From positions 372,001 through 436,000 of the forward strand of contig NZ_FMTM01000004.1 in the NCBI RefSeq assembly GCF_900099775.1: a stretch of DNA of 64,000 nt. Direction: 5' to 3'. This document shows, one piece after another, positions 46,102 to 54,721 of the stretch (the stretch's first letter is position 1; every line of letters begins with the position of its first letter). Origin of the DNA: Rhizobium mongolense subsp. loessense (GTDB lineage: Bacteria; Pseudomonadota; Alphaproteobacteria; Rhizobiales; Rhizobiaceae). The translations under genes and the position numbers were made by a program. Under the pieces are notes generated by a model. The model did not search any database. It was not told the origin of the DNA and saw nothing but the letters and a program-made list of their open reading frames with translations.

Positions 46102-46112
46102 TGTCTAAGACA
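46102..46112. promoter_or_regulatory. 11-bp palindrome, PadR operator candidate
   Basis: TGTCT-A-AGACA, perfect arms of 5 bp, in the 111-bp gap between padR and the FMN reductase gene, 20 bp upstream of the padR start. PadR binding sites are often interrupted palindromes of ATGT/ACAT type; this one has ATGTCTTAGACAG on the padR strand. Confidence 0.45.
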
Positions 46113-46193
46113 TATCTTGACATAGGCTTAAGATGGATTATCGTCGTTGGGACGGCGGCGTTCCGTCATCCCAATTCGACGCAGAGAAATAAC

Positions 46194-46748
46194 ATGAAAA
46201 AAATCGCCGTGCTGGTCGGATCACTCCGGCGTGACTCGATCAACAGAAGACTTGCCGAGGCACTCGCGCGCCTTGCCGAAGATCGGCTCGAATTCGATTT
46301 CGTCGCGGTCGGTGAAGTCCCGATGTACAACGAGGATCTCTGGGCGGATATCCCTGCCTCGATTAAGAGGATGAAACGACAGGTCGAGCAGGCTGACGGC
46401 GTGCTTTTCGTTTCACCGGAGTACAACCGGTCCTTCACGGCCGTTTTGAAAAACGCCATCGACTGGGGAACGCGGCCCTATGGCCAAAACTCCTTTGCCG
46501 GCAAGCCAGGCGCCGTCGTGGGGACCTCTCCTGGCGCCATTGGTACTGCAGTTGGGCAAAGTCAGCTGAAGAGTGTGCTGAACGCGGCGCATGTGATTGT
46601 GATGGGTCAGCCAGAGATCTATCTGACCTGGAAGGCCGAGCTGTTCGACGAGGACGGCGGCATCACTCACGAGAGCACCAGATCCTTCTTGCAGAAATGG
46701 GTCAGGGATTTTGAAGGATGGATCGAGCGAACCTCCCAAAAGAAGTGA
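46194..46748 (+). CDS. NADPH-dependent FMN reductase (quinone/chromate reductase-like)
   Basis: 184 residues, flavodoxin-like. The FMN phosphate loop GSLRRDSINRRLAEAL near the N-terminus and the SPEYNRSFTAVLKNAIDW motif are typical of the ChrR/YieF NADPH:FMN reductase family, which reduces quinones (protecting against redox cycling) and also chromate. Length is normal. It is transcribed away from padR and is the probable target of that repressor. It is followed closely by a small DUF gene. Confidence 0.92.
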   Translation: MKKIAVLVGSLRRDSINRRLAEALARLAEDRLEFDFVAVGEVPMYNEDLWADIPASIKRMKRQVEQADGVLFVSPEYNRSFTAVLKNAIDWGTRPYGQNSFAGKPGAVVGTSPGAIGTAVGQSQLKSVLNAAHVIVMGQPEIYLTWKAELFDEDGGITHESTRSFLQKWVRDFEGWIERTSQKK

Positions 46749-46761
46749 AAGAATCGACCCT

Positions 46762-47121
46762 ATGATCGGTTCCGAGCCGTCGCCTTCGTCGGATTGCACG
46801 ATTCTAACCAGGATGGCCCGCGTCTCGACCGACAATGCTTGCCGCCTGCTTAAGGATGCCGCGTTCCGATGGGAAGGCTGGTACCGGGTGTTGGTTTACG
46901 AACACAGCTGCACTGTCGTCTTCCCTCCGCAGATCGGGACACGAGCATGGAGCGCGCCTTCGCGCGTCACGCTTATAGCCGACGCTCAGGGCTTAAACTG
47001 TTGGATCGAAGCCGTCGATGTGTCGCAGCTCGACGAGATCATGGTGGTCATCGAGCGCCAGCTCAACGACCATCTGTCCGATGATCAGACGCTTGCCTTC
47101 GACTGGTACTGCCAGCGCTGA
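46762..47121 (+). CDS. DUF2218-like small protein
   Basis: 119 residues from an ATG 13 bases after the reductase stop. The pattern of RVSTDNACRLLKDAAFRW at the start, a central beta stretch (CTVVFPPQIGTR), and QLDEIMVVIERQLNDHLS near the end resembles DUF2218, a family of about 95-residue cytosolic proteins of unknown function. The similarity is by general pattern only. Probably co-transcribed with the reductase. Confidence 0.5.
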   Translation: MIGSEPSPSSDCTILTRMARVSTDNACRLLKDAAFRWEGWYRVLVYEHSCTVVFPPQIGTRAWSAPSRVTLIADAQGLNCWIEAVDVSQLDEIMVVIERQLNDHLSDDQTLAFDWYCQR

Positions 47122-47229
47122 AGCCAGCATCGTCGGGCAAAGGGCGTCGCCTGGAAAAACGACCTCTTCAAGGAAATTAGGTCGAAGGCCGGCGCGTCGT
47201 GCAATCAACTCTGGACGAAAGCAAAATCG

Positions 47230-47514
47230 ATGTCGAACGAATACCGTGTAACACTTCAGCACATTGCAGACAGCGGCGAAGGATCGAGACAAGGCCGTAC
47301 ATTGCAGTTCGACATTGTGAGCCATGACGATATCATCGATATCGCAGACATTATCAGAACGAAGGCCATCGTTCCTGACGACGAAGCAAGCGTTCTTGCG
47401 GTGGGGATGAAGCTTCTTGGACAGGTTGTTTTGAAACATCGCAAGGAATCGGCCTTCGCGGACTTCTGGCCCCATTTCGAAAGCTTTCTGAGAAGGTTCA
47501 AGCGCTCAGCTTGA
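47230..47514 (+). CDS. DUF3861 protein
   Basis: 94 residues. The segments EYRVTLQHIADSGEG, FDIVSHDDIIDIADIIR and AVGMKLLGQVVLKHRKESAF match the DUF3861 pattern (N-terminal beta hairpin, then the 'AVGLKLFGEVMLKHRK' core as I remember it). Soluble, function unknown; it often sits with small redox genes. Ribosome-binding site is weak. Confidence 0.8.
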   Translation: MSNEYRVTLQHIADSGEGSRQGRTLQFDIVSHDDIIDIADIIRTKAIVPDDEASVLAVGMKLLGQVVLKHRKESAFADFWPHFESFLRRFKRSA

Positions 47515-47648
47515 CAACGGACGGCTTTTGCGAGTGCTTACGGCGTGACCGATAGGAGAAGCATCCGATGGTTAGGCCCGGCTATAGCGCTTAAAGCGCG
47601 CCAGATCGGGGCAGAGGCGGGACCATCGACCGGAACAGCTCTTGAGCA

Positions 47649-48590
47649 TCACGACGCAGATGGTGTGGCGCTTGGCTCCGTCGTTTCGCCGGGCATTGCG
47701 CAAACCCCGGCAACGAGCGACCGAAACCATTGGTGGGCGGGATGAGTGTGCAATCGTTCATGCCAGACAAGTTTGTAGACCAGCTTCTCGGTTTCGAAGG
47801 GCAAGGAGCGGACCACCAACTCATGCTTTGCCGCAGACCTGTGGTCCGGTCCGTTGATGAAGCCGCTTGGCACGCAAGTCAGGAGGTCGCTTTGCGCGAC
47901 GATCCGCAAGGCATCCGCAAAATGGTTGACGACGGTGACGATCATCCGCCTACGACCATGAAGGCTCAGCCAGCCATCCACCGCGCCCAGATCCATTCCC
48001 GACGGGGTCACCAGCACGTGAGAAGCCGCCACAAACTGATCAAGGGTCATCTCTTTCTCCAATGCGTGTTCGCGCCGCATGACACACACGTAGCGATCCG
48101 TACGAAGACCCTGCACATTTATACCACGTGGAAGCGCTGGAAACATGCCGACTGCACAGTCAAGCGTACCGCGCTCGATGCCGTCGAGGGAGGTGGCATT
48201 GGTGTGGAAAGAAAACGCGACCCGGGCATAGGGGGCCATGGCCCTCAGTTTCAACGCGATGCCGGTGACCGCTTCCGACGCCAAGCTGTCCGTAACGGCA
48301 ATCCGGAAGCTGGTCGGGTCCGAGCGCGGATCAAAATTCTCGGGTGCGATCGATGCTCGGATCACCGCCAGCGAATGATGAAGCTCGGGCCAGATCGCCA
48401 GCATCCGTGATGTAGGCTGGACGCCGTCGGCGACCTTGAGGAACAACTGGTCGTGCGTCAGCTTTCGAGCGCGGCGAAGCGCGTTGCTGACGGCCGGTTG
48501 GCTCATTGCCAGGCTGGCTGCTGCGCGCGTGACGTTTCGTTCCAACATAATGGCCTCGATGACCACGAGCAAGTTAAGGTCGAGCCGCAT
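47649..48590 (-). CDS. LysR-family transcriptional regulator of the catabolic operon
   Basis: 313 residues from the ATG at 48590, with GAGGTG upstream; a much longer open frame upstream is antisense to the next gene. N-terminal winged helix (MRLDLNLLVVIEAIMLERNV, TRAAASLAMSQPAVSNALRR) of the subtype used by NodD/LinR-like regulators. C-terminal domain binds the effector. It is divergent from the RraA-dehydrogenase operon, which it very probably activates when the substrate or an intermediate is present. Confidence 0.92.
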   Translation of the reverse strand: MRLDLNLLVVIEAIMLERNVTRAAASLAMSQPAVSNALRRARKLTHDQLFLKVADGVQPTSRMLAIWPELHHSLAVIRASIAPENFDPRSDPTSFRIAVTDSLASEAVTGIALKLRAMAPYARVAFSFHTNATSLDGIERGTLDCAVGMFPALPRGINVQGLRTDRYVCVMRREHALEKEMTLDQFVAASHVLVTPSGMDLGAVDGWLSLHGRRRMIVTVVNHFADALRIVAQSDLLTCVPSGFINGPDHRSAAKHELVVRSLPFETEKLVYKLVWHERLHTHPAHQWFRSLVAGVCAMPGETTEPSATPSAS

Positions 48591-48591
48591 G

Positions 48592-48610
48592 TTATTCACC
48601 TCGGTGATAA
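48592..48610. promoter_or_regulatory. near-perfect palindrome at lysR start
   Basis: TTATTCACC-TC-GGTGATAA (one-base asymmetry), placed just before the LysR start codon on the minus strand. The position fits autorepression. Confidence 0.45.
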
Positions 48611-48744
48611 TGGTACCTTGGGAATCTAAATTGGACCATCCAGTTCTTTTGGACAACTCTGTGCAAAGAGAGCTCCGCCCAAGCCCTTTATCAATCCGCG
48701 CTTGCAATCGAAGACTGCGCCCAGATGCTGTAAGGATTTTCTTC

Positions 48745-49491
48745 ATGAATGATGCTCCTGCAAGAGACCTGCTGCCGAAGCTGACCGGAAAGATCAGCCC
48801 CGATCGTATCCGTCTCCTGCGCACTCCGCGCCCGCCCCAGGGTCTGATCGAAAAGTTCAAGCGCATCGCCGACGCAACCAGCGTCATCGCTGACGTCATG
48901 GACGAGTTGGGCATCACCGGCGCTATCGGAGCCACTGCTCTCAAGCCGACCCTTTCAAACGCAAGCATCGTCGGACCCGCCCTCACCGTGCGCAACATCA
49001 TGCAGCGCGAGCACGTCTATGAAACCGCCCGAGGCCACGTCAATCGCATGGCGGAATTCGAAGCGCACAATCTGGCGCTACCTGGCGACGTCCTCGTGAT
49101 TGACGGCGTTGCGGGCGTCTCCAACATGGGCGGCATCTCGGCGCAGACAGGCAAGCGCCAAGGCGAAGCTGGCGCCATCGTCTTCGGCGGCATCCGTGAC
49201 GTCGGCCATTCCCGTCGCGTCGACTATCCGCTCTGGGCCACCGAGATCACTCCGGTCACGGGCAAGTGGCGCATAGAAACCGTGGAGATCAATGGGGACA
49301 TTCAGATTGCTGGCGTTCGCGTTTCGCCCGGAGACATCGTCGTTGCCGACGAAACCGGCGTTTGCTTCGTCCCGATCGCGCGCGCCGGCGAAGTGGTGGA
49401 GCGGGCGCTGGCGAAGGCTGCCTTTGAACAGGATAAATGCACGGCGATCGACGCCGGCACGGCGGTTGCCGACCTCCCGAGCAGAGAGTGA
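48745..49491 (+). CDS. RraA-family protein (HMG aldolase / oxaloacetate decarboxylase-like)
   Basis: 248 residues from the ATG at 48745, with AAGGA upstream. The GGIRDVG motif and the surrounding residues (GAIVFGGIRDVGHSRRVDYP) form the metal and substrate site of the class II 4-hydroxy-4-methyl-2-oxoglutarate aldolase / RraA-like fold. Such enzymes perform retro-aldol cleavage or decarboxylation of oxo-dicarboxylic acids; RraA proper instead inhibits RNase E. Operon context with two dehydrogenases argues for the enzymatic role. Stop TGA shares its A with the next ATG (TGATG). Confidence 0.88.
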   Translation: MNDAPARDLLPKLTGKISPDRIRLLRTPRPPQGLIEKFKRIADATSVIADVMDELGITGAIGATALKPTLSNASIVGPALTVRNIMQREHVYETARGHVNRMAEFEAHNLALPGDVLVIDGVAGVSNMGGISAQTGKRQGEAGAIVFGGIRDVGHSRRVDYPLWATEITPVTGKWRIETVEINGDIQIAGVRVSPGDIVVADETGVCFVPIARAGEVVERALAKAAFEQDKCTAIDAGTAVADLPSRE

Positions 49492-50501
49492 TGCAAATGA
49501 CTGATTTCACGAGAAAACTGCGTATCACCGTCCTCGACGACTACCAGGATGTCGTTCGTACGCTTGACTGTTTCAGCAAGCTGCAAGGTCATGAGGTCAC
49601 GATCTGGAACGACGCCATGGCCGACGTGGACATGCTCGCGGAGCGGCTCGCCACAACCGACGTGCTGGTGCTGCTGCGCGAGCGGACCAAGGTGGACGAG
49701 GCGCTGGTCAGCCGACTTCCTAACCTCAAGCTGATCAGCCAGAACGGTCACGTGCCGCACATCGATCTCGCCGCATGCACGCGTCACGGCGTTCTCGTCT
49801 CCTCAGCCTTGACGTCACGCCCTTCGTACCCGACCGTGGAGTTCACTTGGGGTCTCATCCTCGCGTCAATGCGCAACATCCCTCTCGAAAGCGCTGCGCT
49901 GCGCAAGGGCTCCTGGCAGAGCACAGTCGGGCTCGGGCTGCGAGGTCGGACACTCGGGATCTATGGCTTCGGCCGGCTCGGCTCGATGGTTGCGCGGATC
50001 GGCGCAGCGTTCGGTATGGAATTGCTGATCTGGGGACGGCAGGGCTCATTGGACCGGGCGCGGGCAGAAGGGTTTCCGGTTGCCGAAAGCAAAAAGGCCC
50101 TCTTCGAGCAGTCGGATGTACTCAGCCTGCATCTACGCCTTAATGCCGAGACCACCGGACTGATCGGGCCCAAGGACCTTGCTCTGATGAAACCTACGGC
50201 GCTGCTCGTGAATACCAGCCGCGCGGAGCTGATCAAACCCGGGGCGCTTGTCGCAGCGCTGCACAACGGTCGGCCGGGAAAGGCGGCGGTGGACGTGTTC
50301 GAAAAAGAACCGCTGACGGATCCGACCCACCCGCTGCTGCATCTGCCGAACGCGTTGTGCACACCGCATCTCGGCTATGTCGAGCGCGACAACTTTGAAT
50401 TCGCCTACGGCAACGCTTTCGATCAGATCGTGGCTTTCGCCAACGGTTCGGCGATCAACATCCACAATCCGGATGTGCTGAAACAGGAGCATGCACAATG
50501 A
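49491..50501 (+). CDS. D-2-hydroxyacid dehydrogenase
   Basis: 336 residues from the ATG at 49491, which overlaps the previous stop. NAD-binding motif GIYGFGRLGSM at about 155-165, catalytic Arg in VNTSRAELI, Glu in DVFEKEPL and His in TPHLGYVE, all in place. Members convert 2-hydroxyacids to 2-oxoacids with NAD(P). It is similar in layout to phosphoglycerate dehydrogenase-like enzymes of catabolic clusters. Its end overlaps the SDR start by 4 bases (ATGA), so the three enzymes are translated as a set. Confidence 0.92.
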   Translation: MQMTDFTRKLRITVLDDYQDVVRTLDCFSKLQGHEVTIWNDAMADVDMLAERLATTDVLVLLRERTKVDEALVSRLPNLKLISQNGHVPHIDLAACTRHGVLVSSALTSRPSYPTVEFTWGLILASMRNIPLESAALRKGSWQSTVGLGLRGRTLGIYGFGRLGSMVARIGAAFGMELLIWGRQGSLDRARAEGFPVAESKKALFEQSDVLSLHLRLNAETTGLIGPKDLALMKPTALLVNTSRAELIKPGALVAALHNGRPGKAAVDVFEKEPLTDPTHPLLHLPNALCTPHLGYVERDNFEFAYGNAFDQIVAFANGSAINIHNPDVLKQEHAQ

Positions 50502-51286
50502 ACCTCGAACTCGACGGGAAAGTTGTTCTGGTGACCGGCGGCAGCAAGGGCATCGGCCTTGCCTGCGCGCGGGCATTTGGCAGGGAAGGCGCCCGCGTGG
50601 TCATCGTATCGCGCAATCCGGTCAATCTGGCCGCGGCCCAGGCGGCCCTTGCAAAGGAGGGTCTCGACGTCACGCCGTTTGCGGCAGACCTGTCCGACGG
50701 GGCAGCAGCGGAACGGGCGGTCGTGGCGGCCGAAGAGCAGGTCGGGCCGATTGCCGTGCTGGTCAATTCCGCTGGAGGCGCCATGCGTGTGCCTCCCGGT
50801 GAACTGACGCCGGACAAGTGGCGGGTGGCAATGAATGCGAAGTTCTTCACCTATATCAACGTCATGGACTACGTCCTGCCGAGGATGGTGTCGCGGCAGG
50901 GGGGTGCGATCGTCAACATTATCGGCACCGGCGGCAAGATCGCCTCGCCGATCCACCTGCCTGGCGGCGCTGCGAACGCGGCACTGATGCTGGCGTCCGC
51001 GGGTCTCGCTGCGGCTTGGGGACACGCGGGCATTCGCGTCAACGTCATCAATCCTGGAGCGACGATGACCGAGCGGCTGCAAATGTCACTGGAGGCGGAA
51101 TCGCGCGCCACTGGAAAGCCGCCGGAGGAACTGCTGCGACAAAACCAGCAGCGCATACCTCTTGGACGCTACGCCACTGCAGAGGAGGTGGCGGATGCGG
51201 CGCTCTATCTGGCGAGCGCCAGAGCGTCCTACGTGACTGCTGCCTCGCTTACCATGGACGGAGGGTTGACGCCGCTCGTCGTGTGA
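50498..51286 (+). CDS. short-chain dehydrogenase/reductase with non-canonical active site
   Basis: 262 residues. Cofactor loop VTGGSKGIGLACARAF, NSAGG (NNAG position) and the C-terminal GR.ATAEEVADAALYLAS..SYVTA segment are normal for SDR. At the active site, however, the usual YxxxK is replaced: where YSATKAAL would stand, the sequence reads LPGGAANAAL, so Tyr is Gly and Lys is Asn. This subgroup of SDR with a GGAANAAL motif does occur, and its reaction may be different from classical SDRs. It overlaps the previous gene and precedes the transporter by 42 bases. Confidence 0.85.
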   Translation: MNLELDGKVVLVTGGSKGIGLACARAFGREGARVVIVSRNPVNLAAAQAALAKEGLDVTPFAADLSDGAAAERAVVAAEEQVGPIAVLVNSAGGAMRVPPGELTPDKWRVAMNAKFFTYINVMDYVLPRMVSRQGGAIVNIIGTGGKIASPIHLPGGAANAALMLASAGLAAAWGHAGIRVNVINPGATMTERLQMSLEAESRATGKPPEELLRQNQQRIPLGRYATAEEVADAALYLASARASYVTAASLTMDGGLTPLVV

Positions 51287-51328
51287 GCGGCTGAGCCGGA
51301 GGCGAAATCGAACATTGGGAGGAGCCAG

Positions 51329-52648
51329 ATGTTTAAGTGGTATCGTGAGTTAACAAAGCGGGAGCGAAATACGTTCTGGGGATGCTTTGCTGGATGGGCG
51401 ATCGATGCAATGGACGCACAGCTCTTCAGCTTCGTGCTGCCCGTGCTCATCGCAGCCTGGGCAATGACAACGGCACAGGCAGGCTACCTTGCCACGGCGA
51501 CACTCTTCTCCGCCGCCGTGGGTGGCTGGGCATGTGGCTACCTGGCGGACCGCTTCGGCCGCGTCCGCGTCATGCAGTTCACCATTTTATGGTTCTCACT
51601 GTTTACCTTCCTGGCGGGCTTTTCGCAGAATTTCGAGCAGCTCATCATCGTGCGTGTGCTGCAAGGGCTGGGCTTTGGCGGGGAATGGGCCGCAGGCGCG
51701 GTTCTGATGGGTGAAATCATCCGGCCCGAACACCGCGGCAAGGCGGTCGGTTGCGTCCAGAGCGGCTTCGGCATCGGCTGGAGCGTGGCGGCGATCCTGG
51801 CCGGCGTGATCCTGGCCCATGTTCCCGCGGACTACGCCTGGCGGACGCTGCTGATGATCGGGGTGCTGCCTGGGTTCTTGGTGCTCTATTTGCGTCGTCG
51901 GCTCGAGGAGCCGGAGCTCTACCGGCAGACTCGTGCTGCGATCGATGCGGCTGGCCGCGGCCCGGGGCTTGGGGCGATCTTCCAGCCGAACATGCTGCCG
52001 GTCACCATCCTGGCGTCGCTGCTGGCATTCGGCGTGATCGGTGTCGGCGGGGCGATCGTAAACTGGCTGCCGACATTCATGAAGACGGTCCGGCATCTGT
52101 CGCCCAGTGCCTCGGGATATTATGTCTTCCTGGTCACCGGAGGTTCGTTCTTCGGCTTTCTGGCAAGCGCTTATTTGTCCGACCTGCTCGGCCGGCGGCG
52201 GACGTTCCAATTGTTTCTGGTCTGCTCATGGCTGGTGACCATAGCCTATATGTTCCTGCCGCTATCAGGTTGGGGGTTGATATTGATGGGGATACCGTTC
52301 GGCTTCTTCACGATCGGCAACTACGCAGCCCTTGGCCCCTTCTTCACGGAGTTGTTCCCCACGGCCGTTCGTGGCAGCGGCCAGAGCTTCGCCTACAACT
52401 TCGGCAAGGCGGCGGGTGCCGTTGCGGTGTCCTGCATCGGCGTCCTTGCGCAGTGGATCACCTTGGCCGAGGCCATCGGGTTGATCGCGCTGCTCGGCTA
52501 CAGCATCGCGATCGTTGCAACGCTGCTGCTTCCAGAGACGAAAGGCATCAGCCTTAAGCCGGGTTTTGGCCAGACTGTCGACGGGGATGACCGGTCGATT
52601 GAAGCGGCGTCCACTCCGACGGAGCAACCCGCACCTGGCAGGCCATAA
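51329..52648 (+). CDS. MFS transporter, aromatic acid / metabolite:H+ symporter type
   Basis: 439 residues with twelve membrane helices. The motif between helices 2 and 3, GYLADRFGRVRVMQF, is the MFS motif A. Its N-terminus WAIDAMDAQLFSFVLPVLI follows the AAHS/SHS group used for import of organic acids and aromatic acids. It lies within the catabolic operon, so it probably imports the substrate used by the RraA/dehydrogenase enzymes. GGGAGGAG precedes the start. Confidence 0.92.
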   Translation: MFKWYRELTKRERNTFWGCFAGWAIDAMDAQLFSFVLPVLIAAWAMTTAQAGYLATATLFSAAVGGWACGYLADRFGRVRVMQFTILWFSLFTFLAGFSQNFEQLIIVRVLQGLGFGGEWAAGAVLMGEIIRPEHRGKAVGCVQSGFGIGWSVAAILAGVILAHVPADYAWRTLLMIGVLPGFLVLYLRRRLEEPELYRQTRAAIDAAGRGPGLGAIFQPNMLPVTILASLLAFGVIGVGGAIVNWLPTFMKTVRHLSPSASGYYVFLVTGGSFFGFLASAYLSDLLGRRRTFQLFLVCSWLVTIAYMFLPLSGWGLILMGIPFGFFTIGNYAALGPFFTELFPTAVRGSGQSFAYNFGKAAGAVAVSCIGVLAQWITLAEAIGLIALLGYSIAIVATLLLPETKGISLKPGFGQTVDGDDRSIEAASTPTEQPAPGRP

Positions 52649-52853
52649 CCGCTCCGCGCATTCCGGCGCAGGCGCGGCCGCGATCAGGCGCCCCAGATCG
52701 AATGAGGCAGCGGTTCCTGCATAGATGACCAACGTGGCCAGGCACGATCCTGTCAAGGCGCGACGCGCAGACTTTTGGAAAGGAGGCCCCGACAAAAGGG
52801 CGCGCACTTTTCTAACGCAGGTGTTCAAAGCAGTGAGAAGAAAAGGAAAGGCA

Positions 52854-53315
52854 ATGACCCAATCGACAGTAGTGAATACCTCGGACATGGCAGTGCAGCA
52901 TAGCTCACGAGCAAGCAAAACCACGAACCGCAAAATGAGCGTCACCGTCGAATCCCTCGCTCACAAGTATCCCGTTCCCAATGCCTGCCGCATCGGCAAC
53001 CTGATCGTCTCCGGTGCGATCCACGGCGTGGATCCTGCCACCCACACCATGCCGAAGGACCTTTCGGCTCAATGCGCCCACGTATTTGCAAATATGAAGA
53101 CGATCGTCGAGGCTGCCGGAGGCAGCACCAAAGACATCATCAAGATGACCGTCTATCTGCGCGACCGCGAAAACCGGGAGCCGCTGAATGCGGAATGGGT
53201 GCGCATGTTTCCGGACCCCGAAACTCGACCGGCCCGACACTCACAGCCGCTACTGGTAGAGGGCCCTTCTTTGGTTCAATGCGATTTCATGGCCGTAATC
53301 GGAGAGCCGGATTGA
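52854..53315 (+). CDS. RidA-family (YjgF/YER057c/UK114) protein
   Basis: 153 residues from the ATG at 52854, chosen because AAAAGGAAAGGC lies directly upstream; the longer open frame has no signal. The RidA fold is clear: IGNLIVSGAIHGVDPAT, FANMKTIVEAAGGSTKDIIK, MTVYLRDR and the PARHSQPLL core. The conserved Arg that contacts substrate carboxylates is in ETRPARHS. RidA proteins hydrolyse reactive enamines/imines; in catabolic operons, relatives act on the pathway intermediate. An extra 30 residues at the N-terminus are polar. It ends the operon. Confidence 0.9.
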   Translation: MTQSTVVNTSDMAVQHSSRASKTTNRKMSVTVESLAHKYPVPNACRIGNLIVSGAIHGVDPATHTMPKDLSAQCAHVFANMKTIVEAAGGSTKDIIKMTVYLRDRENREPLNAEWVRMFPDPETRPARHSQPLLVEGPSLVQCDFMAVIGEPD

Positions 53316-53755
53316 TGCGGTTCTGATCGCCTTTTGCCTCGCTGGCAAGCCAGCTGCACAAACTCGCCTGAAAAGAGGCCCTGGACTTGATGTCATGGTC
53401 GGGCAGGGGAGGGCCTAGCGCTCAATCCGCAAACACGGCCCTCGTCGAGGCCGGCGTCGTCACAGCGTCCGGCGCCAAGACTGCGTTCATGCTCTCAGCG
53501 ACACCAAGAAGGCATGTGAGGCGATCGTCAAGCGTTTCGCTCCGCGCTCCAAGGGCAATGATCCGGCGCATTATTGATAGGGATGATAACGGTCCTTTGA
53601 ACTCTGAATTGGACGCAGATGATGTGCCGTGCGAGCCTTCACGCGCGCCAGGGCACTACGACTGCGCAAACATGATCGCGGCTCGGGATTTGGTCGTGCA
53701 GCCGCATGATGAAGCTCCCCTGCCTCTTTGAAATCCCCAGTCTAAGGACGAAAAG
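53316..53755. other. intergenic with a short coding remnant
   Basis: About 440 bases. A protein-like piece ending at 53577 reads LSDTKKACEAIVKRFAPRSK followed by GNDPAHY and a stop (53493-53577), with no start. It looks like the 3' end of a lost gene. The family could not be named. Confidence 0.35.
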
Positions 53756-54721
53756 ATGACGACGAACAAACCGAACAGTCTTACTCGCCGCTCCCTTCTT
53801 ATAGCGTCGTGCATTTGCGTTGGATGCGCTGTGCCCGGCCCACTGCTTGCTGATGCTCCAATGATCAAGAGTGACAGCCCGGGCTTCTTTCGTTTGATGG
53901 TTGGTGACTGTGAGGTCACAGTACTTTCCGACGGCAAGAATCTGCTTGCGGCTACGAAGTTGTTGCAAGGAGACACCGCACGGATCGCCGATGCCCTGAA
54001 AAGCAACTTTCTTGGAGAGCAGGTTGAAACCTCTCACAATTCCTTTCTGGTGAATACGGGCGACAAGCTGGTACTGGTCGATGCGGGTTCAGGCACACTA
54101 CTGGGGCCGCACACAGGCAAATTGCTTGGCAATCTTGTAGCCGCGGGCTATCGGCCAGAGCAGGTGGACGAGGTCTATCTCACGCATATGCATACAGATC
54201 ACATCGGCGGTTTAATGTCTGGAAACCAACGGGCCTTCCCGAACGCTGTCGTTCGCGCCGACACGCGCGACGTGGATTACTGGCTGAGCGAGGAAAACAT
54301 GCGTGCTGCGCCCGCCGCGGCGAGGCGCTTCTTTGAGGCGGCCATCGCGTCTTTGTCTCCTTACATGACAGCGGGCAAGATCAAGACGTTCGAGGGGGCT
54401 GCTGATCTGATCCCGGGAATTCGAGCTCAGCCGGCCTACGGGCATACGCCTGGTCATACGATGTACGAAGTGGAGAGCAAAGGCGAAAAGCTGCTCCTTT
54501 GGGGCGATATCGTCCATGTCGCCGCAGTGCAATTTGTCGATCCGGCCGTCACAATCGGATATGACGTCGACAGTGCCGAGGCGGAACAAGAGCACTGGCG
54601 TGTCTTCGGTGATGCTGCGAAGGATCGATACCTGATCGGAGGCGCACACCTCCCGTTTCCTGGCCTCGGTCACGTGCGCAACAACGGCGACAAGACCTAC
54701 ACGTTTGTGTCATTGAGCTAG
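53756..54721 (+). CDS. exported metallo-beta-lactamase-fold hydrolase
   Basis: 321 residues. The N-terminus (TRRSLLIASCICVGC...) resembles a twin-arginine or lipoprotein signal. The MBL zinc motif is THMHTDHIGGL (HxHxDH), with further ligand His in GHTPGHTMYEV, Asp in LLWGDIVH and His in GGAHLPFPG. Residues about 95-300 form the fold. Similar exported MBL proteins occur near lactonase/quorum-quenching or arylsulfatase groups; the substrate is not clear from the sequence. Its end overlaps the convergent gene by 12 bases. Confidence 0.88.
   Translation: MTTNKPNSLTRRSLLIASCICVGCAVPGPLLADAPMIKSDSPGFFRLMVGDCEVTVLSDGKNLLAATKLLQGDTARIADALKSNFLGEQVETSHNSFLVNTGDKLVLVDAGSGTLLGPHTGKLLGNLVAAGYRPEQVDEVYLTHMHTDHIGGLMSGNQRAFPNAVVRADTRDVDYWLSEENMRAAPAAARRFFEAAIASLSPYMTAGKIKTFEGAADLIPGIRAQPAYGHTPGHTMYEVESKGEKLLLWGDIVHVAAVQFVDPAVTIGYDVDSAEAEQEHWRVFGDAAKDRYLIGGAHLPFPGLGHVRNNGDKTYTFVSLS

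Noticed and set aside
48591..49001. 137-codon N-terminal extension of the LysR gene at 47649
   Set aside because: It is antisense to the RraA gene. The LysR winged helix begins exactly at the ATG at 48590, which has a ribosome-binding site.
53387..53731. 114-codon plus-strand frame after the RidA gene
   Set aside because: No family features and no Shine-Dalgarno; the protein-like remnant in this stretch (53493-53577) is in another frame and lacks a start.
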